Assembly (NCBI GenBank): GCA_013001365.1
Contig: JABDMQ010000045.1
Coordinates: 1 to 5,307 of the forward strand
Reading direction: 5' to 3'
DNA: 5,307 bases
DNA from: Flavobacteriaceae bacterium
GTDB lineage: Bacteria; Bacteroidota; Bacteroidia; Flavobacteriales; Flavobacteriaceae
Made by a program: the position numbers and the translations under genes
Shown here: positions 1-5,307 of the stretch, in pieces
Position numbering within the stretch: position 1 is the stretch's first letter
Layout of the letters: the number at the start of each line of letters is the position of its first letter
Notes under the pieces: model-generated
Seen by the model: only the letters and a program-made list of their open reading frames with translations
The model's database searches: none
What the model was told of the DNA's origin: nothing

Positions 1-22
1 GCCATTGACCATGGCACTTTTT
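1..22 (+). terminator. Probable intrinsic terminator of an upstream gene, cut by the window edge
   Basis: GCCAT (1-5) pairs with ATGGC (11-15) around a 5-nt loop, and after AC a run of five T follows (18-22), with a second T-run at 26-30. The stem may extend to the left of the window, since A16 and C17 could pair with bases not shown. This is the form of a Rho-independent terminator for a gene entering from the left on the + strand. It implies that thyA starts its own transcript. Confidence 0.55.
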
Positions 23-64
23 ATATTTTTATTCTCTGAAAATCCAAGGTTTAACTTAAAGAGA

Positions 65-82
65 TTCCTGCTTTCGCAGGAA
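65..82 (+). promoter_or_regulatory. Perfect 7-bp hairpin in the thyA leader, overlapping an SD-like AGGA
   Basis: TTCCTGC (65-71) and GCAGGAA (76-82) form a perfect 7-bp stem around the tetraloop TTTC; read on the minus strand the loop is GAAA, a GNRA-type tetraloop. The stem ends five bases before the thyA ATG. Its 3' arm contains AGGA (78-81), the only Shine-Dalgarno-like sequence at any of the three gene starts here, with six bases before the ATG. If transcribed, the stem would mask it. It could be a translational control element, or a dispersed flavobacterial repeat or terminator-like hairpin that happens to lie here. No T-run follows on the + strand, so it is not a classical terminator for an upstream gene. 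Confidence 0.45.
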
Positions 83-87
83 ATATT

Positions 88-912
88 ATGAAGCAATACC
101 ACGACCTCGTTAAATATGTTCTGGAAGAAGGGAATTTAAAGGCAGACCGTACCGGTACAGGCACTAAAAGTGTATTCGGATATCAAATGCGATTTGACCT
201 GAGTGAAGGATTCCCGATGGTAACGACAAAGAAATTACACCTGAAATCCATAGTCCATGAATTATTGTGGTTCTTGAAAGGTGATACCAATATCAATTAT
301 CTCACAGAAAACGGGGTACGCATCTGGAACGATTGGGCTGATGAGAATGGCGACCTTGGTCCTGTTTACGGACATCAATGGCGTAATTGGAATAGCGATG
401 AGGTTGATCAAATAAAAGAGATCGTTCTAACCTTAAAAACCAATCCAGACAGCAGGCGTATGCTAGTTTCGGCTTGGAATCCTTCGGTGTTGCCGGATAC
501 CTCAAAATCATTTTCAGAAAATGTATCGAACGGAAAAGCGGCCTTACCACCTTGCCATGCCTTTTTTCAATTCTATGTCGCAGATGGTAAATTATCCTGT
601 CAGCTGTATCAACGAAGTGCGGACATATTCTTGGGCGTGCCTTTCAATATCGCCTCCTACGCCTTATTCACCATGATGATGGCACAGGTTTGTGGTTTCG
701 AGGCAGGAGAATTCATCCATACCTTTGGCGATGCCCATATTTACAGCAATCATTTAGAGCAACTGGAGTTGCAACTATCGCGTGAGCCACGACCGCTCCC
801 AAAGATGATATTGAATCCTGAAGTGAAGGACATCCTTGATTTCAAGTTTGAGGACTTCACACTTGTAGACTACAATCCACATCCGCATATCAAAGGTGCT
901 GTAGCCGTTTAA
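88..912 (+). CDS. thyA: Thymidylate synthase ThyA
   Basis: Makes dTMP from dUMP using 5,10-methylenetetrahydrofolate as one-carbon donor and reductant, in the cytoplasm as a homodimer; it is the de novo source of thymidylate for DNA. The 274-aa product aligns from end to end with E. coli ThyA (264 aa). Visible family residues are Arg21 in DRTGTGT, Glu58 in HELLWFL, the phosphate-binding pair Arg123-Arg124 in DSRR, the catalytic nucleophile Cys156 in PPCHAFFQFYV, Arg176 in QRS, Asp179, Asn187 in PFNIASY, and His217/Tyr219 in DAHIYSN. The extra length relative to E. coli comes mainly from a segment at about residues 132-152, between SAWN and the catalytic loop, which I know from Bacteroidota ThyA proteins. 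The start gives MKQY, matching the E. coli N-terminus, and no alternative is needed. In many flavobacteria dihydrofolate reductase is a close neighbour; none follows here. Function is secure from conserved residues. Confidence 0.98.
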   Translation: MKQYHDLVKYVLEEGNLKADRTGTGTKSVFGYQMRFDLSEGFPMVTTKKLHLKSIVHELLWFLKGDTNINYLTENGVRIWNDWADENGDLGPVYGHQWRNWNSDEVDQIKEIVLTLKTNPDSRRMLVSAWNPSVLPDTSKSFSENVSNGKAALPPCHAFFQFYVADGKLSCQLYQRSADIFLGVPFNIASYALFTMMMAQVCGFEAGEFIHTFGDAHIYSNHLEQLELQLSREPRPLPKMILNPEVKDILDFKFEDFTLVDYNPHPHIKGAVAV

Positions 913-934
913 GACAAGTGTTTACTGTCATTTT
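913..934 (+). terminator. Weak candidate terminator after thyA
   Basis: Directly after the thyA stop codon, GACA-(A)-GT (913-919) can pair with ACTGTC (924-929), giving six base pairs with one bulged A and a GTTT loop. A and four T follow (930-934). Stem and T-run are both short, so termination would be weak or partial, and some read-through into the next gene is possible. Confidence 0.35.
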
Positions 935-940
935 AATCCC

Positions 941-968
941 TTGATATTGAATATTTTCCATATCTTTA
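941..968 (+). promoter_or_regulatory. Candidate Bacteroidota-type promoter for the first regulator gene
   Basis: TTG at 941-943, a 17-bp spacer, then TATCTTTA at 961-968 fits the Bacteroidota -33/-7 pattern TTG-N17-23-TAnnTTTG except for a final A instead of G. Transcription would begin some 15 bases before the ATG at 991, leaving a very short leader with no Shine-Dalgarno sequence. The -7-like element is also present before the second regulator gene as TACCTTTA (3130-3137), but no TTG lies at the matching distance there. Confidence 0.35.
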
Positions 969-1914
969 ATACTCAAGCTATTAATTTGATATGGGGCAAT
1001 TGTTCATAGACGAGGTTAGGGCAATTGTTCTAAAAAATATATCCAACGAAAAGTTTGGGGTGGGAGACCTCTCTTCCCAATTAGGTTTAAGTTCTTCACA
1101 GACCTTACGAAAAGTAAAAGCGGCCTCTGGCAAGTCGGTGAACCAGTATATTCGAGAACTACGCTTGGAAAAGGCTGCCAAGCTTATCAAGAAGACCGAT
1201 GATAGCATGGCCGAGATCGCCTACCAGGTAGGCTTTAGCAGTCCGTCCTATTTCAATAAGGCCTTTGCAAAATACTATGGCATTGCACCAGGAGAGTACA
1301 AGACCAAGAGCATTAGTTTGAGTGAGCTGGCCGATCAGAAACCAGAACCACAAACGGGACTGTCGACCAAAAAAATAGGCTACGTACTCGCAATAGTACT
1401 GGTTGGTGTGCTTGGGTATTTTCTGCTTCAAAGCACGGTATTGAACAAGAAGCCCGAACAAAAATCGATTGCCGTACTGCCCTTCAAGGACTTTAGCCCT
1501 GAAGACTCCCAGTGGTTCTCGGATGGTGTGTCTGATAATATCCTGCACTCACTAGCACAGATGCATGATCTGCAGGTGACTTCTTTTACCTCCTCGGCGA
1601 CCTACCGCGATACGGACAAACAAATACCACAAATTGCCAAAGAGTTAGGAGTGGCTTACGTTTTGGAAGGCAGCATCACCCTCTACGAAAACGATCTAAA
1701 GATCATCGTACAGCTCATCGATGCCGAGGACAATCATGTCTGGTCCAGAGAATACAATGAAGAATTCAAGGATGTGATCACCATACAGAACAACGTCTCC
1801 CAAGAGGTATTAAAGCAGCTGGAGCTCACCTTGAGCCCAGAGGAGCAAGACATTGTTGAAAAGTATCCTACAGATAATATGGAGGCCTACGTACTAAATT
1901 TGAAAGGGCGACAA
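954..1914 (+). repeat. Imperfect tandem duplication, unit 1 (leader plus first ~308 codons)
   Basis: Aligns without gaps to 3123-4083 at an offset of 2169 bp. Hand comparison gives 2 differences in the 37-nt leader, 12 in the 378 nt of codons 1-126, many in the membrane-segment codons, none over about 76 nt from codon 145 to codon 170, and 37 in the 264 nt of codons 170-257. Similarity then falls quickly and alignment beyond about codon 308 is only visible at protein level. The left border is sharp: bases before 954 do not match those before 3123. Confidence 0.9.
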
Positions 1915-3117
1915 ACTGGTATTATTACAAAACAAGATTTGGAGCAAAGATTAGAATTGTGCCACCAAGCTATTTCCCTCGATTCATCTTTTGTAGAACC
2001 TTACACCAATATTGCAAGAACTTATTATATTCTCTCTCATCGTCACGGAAATTCTGTAGATCCTTTCGAAATGAGAGAATTGGCCTCGAATTATGCTGAT
2101 ATGGCACTGGCCCTCGATCCTAAGTCCAGCCATGCAATCGTAACCAAAGCTTTTTTATCTCTATATGTTGACTGGGATAAACATAAGGAATACATCGATA
2201 AGGCCATCGCCATTAATCCTAACGCTCAAAACGGAATGATTGGCACTCTGCGTCTTTTAAGACCTAACCCCGATACAAAACGTGCTGTTAAAGAAACTGA
2301 ATCAGGTTATATCAAAGACCCATTGGACGGGACATCCCTCCACAACTATATTAATGCTTTAATAGCCAATAACCAACGTGATAATGCGATTGAAATATAT
2401 AATTCTGGGAAGAGCATCTTAGAAGAAAATAATGTTTTGCATGATTTGATGTATGTATTACAACACAAAGACTGGAAAGCTTTACAACCGGGCTATGAAG
2501 AAGAAATCAAACAAAATCCAGATAATCCCGCACAACTTATAAATTTGGCTACATATCACAGAGATATCACCTATGATTATAAAAAAGGGGTGGAATTATG
2601 CAAAAAGGCGTACAATCTCAATCCAGTATATATATCAGCATATGTTTATGGGTTGGTCAAAACTCATAGATTCGAAGAGGCAAAGGAATTGATGTCCACT
2701 CCAACTTATAGTTCCAGTGCTAACCAAGAGAGCAAATTGTATCAACTTTGGGAATTATATTATGAACAAAGTGACTTTGAAAAAGCACATGAAATTTTGA
2801 ACGACAGCATATTTAAGCACCAGTTTTTGGCACGGACACTGACCTATGCAAAGGCCGGTAACCGAAAGAAAGTGGATAGTATGTACAAGCTATTTCCATG
2901 GGGCACCGGAAGATTGAGCACTTGGAGTGTAAATCGCGCCATAATACACGCCCATTTAAAGGATCGGGATTCCATGTATCATCATTTGGAAAACATCTTT
3001 AGTCAATGGTCAGTTCCAATGGTAAATGAACATGGTCGAGTTTTTGATCCCTATCGCAATGAAGAACGTTTCAAATCTTTTTTAAGAAAGTGGTATTTAC
3101 CGGTTCCTGGAGAATAA
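991..3117 (+). CDS. AraC-type HTH transmembrane regulator with TolB/FlgO-like domain and TPR repeats (paralog 1)
   Basis: A 708-aa predicted membrane-bound transcription regulator with unknown target and signal. Residues about 5-105 form an AraC-family double helix-turn-helix: first HTH around DLSSQLGLSSSQTLRKV, the linker-helix signature YIRELRLEKAAKLI (53-66), and a second HTH in IAYQVGFSSPSYFNKAF ending in GIAPGEY. One hydrophobic segment lies at about 129-149, preceded by a lysine pair. Residues about 158-285 resemble the TolB N-terminal/FlgO-like domain (COG5616 type): SIAVLPF, FSDGVSDNILHSLA, ELGVAYVLEGSI and VWSREY. From about 315 on there are degenerate TPR-like helices (for example KAIAINPNAQ, CKKAYNLNPVYISAY, DFEKAHEIL), and the tail FDPYRNEERF...LP matches that often seen in COG5616/TPR proteins. 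There is no signal peptide. The HTH must face the cytoplasm, so the C-terminal ~560 residues are probably periplasmic. The start has no Shine-Dalgarno but is fixed by the duplicated leader and the HTH. The next paralog begins 42 bp after the stop. Confidence 0.88.
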   Translation: MGQLFIDEVRAIVLKNISNEKFGVGDLSSQLGLSSSQTLRKVKAASGKSVNQYIRELRLEKAAKLIKKTDDSMAEIAYQVGFSSPSYFNKAFAKYYGIAPGEYKTKSISLSELADQKPEPQTGLSTKKIGYVLAIVLVGVLGYFLLQSTVLNKKPEQKSIAVLPFKDFSPEDSQWFSDGVSDNILHSLAQMHDLQVTSFTSSATYRDTDKQIPQIAKELGVAYVLEGSITLYENDLKIIVQLIDAEDNHVWSREYNEEFKDVITIQNNVSQEVLKQLELTLSPEEQDIVEKYPTDNMEAYVLNLKGRQTGIITKQDLEQRLELCHQAISLDSSFVEPYTNIARTYYILSHRHGNSVDPFEMRELASNYADMALALDPKSSHAIVTKAFLSLYVDWDKHKEYIDKAIAINPNAQNGMIGTLRLLRPNPDTKRAVKETESGYIKDPLDGTSLHNYINALIANNQRDNAIEIYNSGKSILEENNVLHDLMYVLQHKDWKALQPGYEEEIKQNPDNPAQLINLATYHRDITYDYKKGVELCKKAYNLNPVYISAYVYGLVKTHRFEEAKELMSTPTYSSSANQESKLYQLWELYYEQSDFEKAHEILNDSIFKHQFLARTLTYAKAGNRKKVDSMYKLFPWGTGRLSTWSVNRAIIHAHLKDRDSMYHHLENIFSQWSVPMVNEHGRVFDPYRNEERFKSFLRKWYLPVPGE
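994..1030 (+). promoter_or_regulatory. Exact 12-bp direct repeat at the start of paralog 1, possible operator
   Basis: GGGCAATTGTTC occurs at 994-1005 and again at 1019-1030, 25 bp start to start. The two copies are in different reading frames (encoding GQLF and, shifted, part of RAIV), so the repeat is not forced by protein sequence. Each includes the palindrome CAATTG. AraC-family proteins commonly bind direct repeats, so autoregulation is conceivable, although 25 bp is not a whole number of helical turns. Chance remains possible. Confidence 0.3.
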
Positions 3118-3122
3118 CGGAT

Positions 3123-4083
3123 TTTTCCATACCTTTAATATTCAAGCTATTAATTTGATATGGGGCAATTGTTCATAGACGAGGTTAGGGCAATTGTTCT
3201 AAAAAATATATCCAACGAAAAATTCGGGGTGGGAGACCTCTCTTCCCAACTCGGCTTGAGTTCTTCACAGACCTTACGAAAAGTAAAAGCGGCCTCTGGC
3301 AAGTCGGTGAACCAGTATATTCGAGAACTACGTTTGGAAAAGGCTGCCAAGCTCATCAAGAAGACCGATGATAGCATGGCCGAGATCGCATACCAGGTAG
3401 GCTTTAGCAGTCGGTCCTATTTCAATAAGGCCTTTGCAAAATACTATGGCATTGCACCAGGAGAGTACAAGACCAAGAGCATTAGTTTGAGTGAGCTGGC
3501 CGACCAAAAACCAGAACCACAAACGGGACTGTCGACCAAAAAAATAGGTTATGTATTAGCAACTATACTAGTTTTTGTGCTTGGGTATTCTTTGCTTCAA
3601 AGCACGGTATTGAACAAGAAGCCCGAACAAAAATCGATTGCCGTACTGCCCTTCAAGGACTTTAGCCCAAAAGACTCCCAATGGTTCTCAGATGGTGTAA
3701 GCGATAACATCCTGCACTCACTAGCACAGATGCACGACCTATCGGTGACTTCCTTTACCTCTTCCGCCACCTATCGTGATACAGACAAGCAAATACCACA
3801 AATTGCCAAGGAATTAGGAGTTGCTTATGTATTGGAAGGTAGCATCACCCTCTACGAAAACGATCTTAAGATCATAGTACAACTGATCGATGCAGACGAT
3901 AATCATGTGTGGTCTAGAGAATACAATGAAAACTTTGATGATGTGATCACCATACAGAACAATGTGGCCCAAGAGGTGATGCAACAACTTAAAACGACCT
4001 TAAGCCCCGAAGAAGAAAAGATACTTCAAAAACTACCCACCCAAAACATGGAGGCCTATAACTTACATCTCGAAGGACGACGG
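3123..4083 (+). repeat. Imperfect tandem duplication, unit 2 (leader plus first ~308 codons)
   Basis: Second copy of the unit at 954-1914. It begins inside the 42-bp gap between the two regulator genes, six bases after the stop of the first, and carries the same 37-nt leader with two substitutions. The duplication therefore brought the immediate start region along with the gene, though apparently not the upstream TTG of the candidate promoter. Confidence 0.9.
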
Positions 4084-5307
4084 CTCAACCATAGCAGAAA
4101 ATATGCAGATCTAAAAAAGAATTGGGAATACAACCAGAAAGCCATAGCCTTAGACTCAGGTTTCGTGGATGCCTATGTTGAGGTTGCAGCCTCCAATTTA
4201 GAGATGGCATTAATAATTCAAAATGTGGCCTATCAAACAGGGAGCTATGTTTCTTTTACAAAGAAAGCTAATTCGTATATTGACAAAGCCTTAATAATTG
4301 ACCCAGAATCAGCAAGGGCAAACGCGGTAAAAGCGAGATTATTATTACACGTAGATAGAGTCAAAAGTGAACACTATTTCAAGAAGGCCATCACCCTGAA
4401 TCCTAGCGACGCCGAATCTCGGCATTGGTATGCTAAATATTATCTAACCAAAGATAATCCGAATTTAAACGAAGCCCTGAATCAAGCCACAATTGCAAAT
4501 GTATTAAGTCCTTTTTCTTCGATGATTGCAACTAGGTATGCTTGGCTTTTGATATTGAACAATAAATATGATGAAGTGGATGCTTTTATTGCTGACTACG
4601 ATTTTCTATTTAGTCTTAATTACAAGAGTCTATTCACTACATATTCTATTGTGGGTAGAAATAAATCGTGGCAAGCCGCAATGGATTATTGGCATCAAAA
4701 ATTAGAAGAAGAGCCTGAAAATGCTATTATTTCGAATTTGTTTATATCTATGGGTTATGATCAAATTTTCAAAGACAGGCACAAGGCAGTAGAATTCGCC
4801 AAGAAAGCTTCTGAATTAAGTTCATTTCATTTATATTATTGGTTTCGCTCATTGACTTCTAATGGGTTTTTAAAGGAAGCAGAACAATTCATGAAAACTG
4901 ATGTCTTCGAAGAATTACACGAACGTCAAAAAATATATTTTTCGTGGTTATATTCTTATTACAAAAAAGACTATATAACTGCCAATGAATTAATTAATAA
5001 AAATTCAGAAAAAGGAATATTTGGATTTAGAGATGTCTCTATAACCTATGCGCAATTGGGAGATCAAAAAAAACTAGATAGTCTCGGCAAAAGGCATCTA
5101 ATAAAAATTGATCAAATATATTTAAGTAAAGCTAATGTTCATGCCATATTAAAAGAACGAGATAGTATGTACTTTTATCTCAATAAATCAAAATACACCT
5201 TTAATTATGGCATAACCGTGACAAATTTGCATCCTGAATTTAATCCTTACCGCAATGAAAAACGTTTTAAGGCCCTTTTGCGAGAAATGTATCTCCCCAC
5301 AGAAGGA
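3160..5307 (+). CDS. AraC-type HTH transmembrane regulator with TolB/FlgO-like domain and TPR repeats (paralog 2, 3' end outside window)
   Basis: An open frame of 716 codons with no stop before the window edge. It has the same architecture as its upstream neighbour: AraC-type double HTH at about 5-105, a membrane segment at about 129-149, a TolB/FlgO-like domain at about 158-285, then TPR-like helices (QKAIALDSGFVDAY at 326-339, FKKAITLNPSDAE and others). The tail FNPYRNEKRF (694-703) and YLP almost at the edge show that only a few codons are missing. Residues 1-245 differ from paralog 1 at only seven positions: P85R in the second HTH, I135T, V136I, G139F and F144S in the membrane segment, then E171K and Q195S. 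From about 258 the proteins diverge strongly. No frameshift or internal stop is present, so it reads as an intact gene. Probably cotranscribed with paralog 1 across the 42-bp gap. Target and signal unknown. Confidence 0.87.
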   Translation, partial: MGQLFIDEVRAIVLKNISNEKFGVGDLSSQLGLSSSQTLRKVKAASGKSVNQYIRELRLEKAAKLIKKTDDSMAEIAYQVGFSSRSYFNKAFAKYYGIAPGEYKTKSISLSELADQKPEPQTGLSTKKIGYVLATILVFVLGYSLLQSTVLNKKPEQKSIAVLPFKDFSPKDSQWFSDGVSDNILHSLAQMHDLSVTSFTSSATYRDTDKQIPQIAKELGVAYVLEGSITLYENDLKIIVQLIDADDNHVWSREYNENFDDVITIQNNVAQEVMQQLKTTLSPEEEKILQKLPTQNMEAYNLHLEGRRLNHSRKYADLKKNWEYNQKAIALDSGFVDAYVEVAASNLEMALIIQNVAYQTGSYVSFTKKANSYIDKALIIDPESARANAVKARLLLHVDRVKSEHYFKKAITLNPSDAESRHWYAKYYLTKDNPNLNEALNQATIANVLSPFSSMIATRYAWLLILNNKYDEVDAFIADYDFLFSLNYKSLFTTYSIVGRNKSWQAAMDYWHQKLEEEPENAIISNLFISMGYDQIFKDRHKAVEFAKKASELSSFHLYYWFRSLTSNGFLKEAEQFMKTDVFEELHERQKIYFSWLYSYYKKDYITANELINKNSEKGIFGFRDVSITYAQLGDQKKLDSLGKRHLIKIDQIYLSKANVHAILKERDSMYFYLNKSKYTFNYGITVTNLHPEFNPYRNEKRFKALLREMYLPTEG
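3163..3199 (+). promoter_or_regulatory. Exact 12-bp direct repeat at the start of paralog 2, possible operator
   Basis: The same GGGCAATTGTTC pair as at the first regulator gene lies at 3163-3174 and 3188-3199, with identical spacing and identical flanks. Its retention may reflect constraint or simply the recent common origin of the two 5' ends. Confidence 0.3.

Noticed and set aside
22..31. TATATTTT / TATTTTTA as the thyA -7 element with TTG at 5-7
   Set aside because: The spacer would be 14-16 bp, too short for the usual pattern, and the T-run is better explained as the tail of the terminator at 1-22.
302..550. 82-codon minus-strand open frame inside thyA
   Set aside because: Lies wholly within a secure thyA gene; the predicted protein has no recognisable domain and no own start signals.
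981..988. TTAATTTG just before the ATG as a -7 promoter element
   Set aside because: It would put transcription start inside the gene, and no TTG lies at suitable distance upstream; its presence in both copies is explained by the duplication.
1375..1437. Hydrophobic segment as a cleavable signal peptide with a start just upstream
   Set aside because: The well-formed AraC-type HTH in the same frame upstream and the duplicated leader before ATG 991 support the long protein with an internal membrane anchor.
981..1548. Minus-strand open frames at 981-1208 and 1159-1548
   Set aside because: Antisense shadows of the HTH and TolB-like coding region of paralog 1; they overlap each other and resemble no known protein.
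3150..3522. Minus-strand open frames at 3150-3377 and 3328-3522, similar to those opposite paralog 1
   Set aside because: Their similarity to the earlier pair follows from the sense-strand duplication and is not evidence of conserved antisense genes.
954..4083. Insertion sequence or other mobile element as source of the repeats
   Set aside because: No transposase, terminal inverted repeats or target-site duplication; the repeated DNA is the 5' part of two intact homologous genes.
3160..5307. Paralog 2 as a pseudogene because no stop codon is seen
   Set aside because: The frame is open throughout and reaches the family's tail motif at the window edge; the missing stop is due to the cut.

Overview
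The window looks like chromosomal DNA from a member of the Bacteroidota, most likely the Flavobacteriia. The thymidylate synthase carries the roughly 20-residue insertion before the catalytic cysteine that I associate with flavobacterial ThyA. Two of the three start codons lack a Shine-Dalgarno sequence, and a candidate promoter resembles the Bacteroidota TTG / TAnnTTTG type. The assignment is inference; no database search was possible.

Layout, all genes on the + strand. Positions 1-22 hold what looks like the terminator of a gene outside the window. A short leader with a strong hairpin (65-82) precedes thyA (88-912), a complete thymidylate synthase. A weak hairpin plus T-run follows thyA. 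Then come two tandem paralogous genes, 991-3117 (complete, 708 aa) and 3160-5307 (716 codons, open at the window edge but almost certainly within a few codons of its end). Each encodes an N-terminal AraC-type DNA-binding domain, one transmembrane segment, a TolB/FlgO-like (COG5616-type) domain and a long TPR-like C-terminal region. The plan suggests membrane-spanning one-component regulators of ToxR/CadC topology: DNA binding in the cytoplasm, a large TPR sensor or scaffold outside.

The main interest is the pattern of divergence between the paralogs. The two units repeat with an offset of exactly 2169 bp, starting in the leader (954 and 3123). Leader and DNA-binding module are about 97% identical in DNA with one amino-acid change. 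The membrane segment is clearly more diverged. The TolB-like domain is about 86% identical in DNA with nearly all changes silent. The TPR region is diverged and A+T-rich, and the last ~25 residues converge again on a shared motif. This fits a duplicated regulator with a constant, probably gene-converted output module and a variable sensor. A 12-bp exact direct repeat in different reading frames at the start of both genes is a possible operator. thyA is probably a separate housekeeping unit with no evident functional link to the pair.
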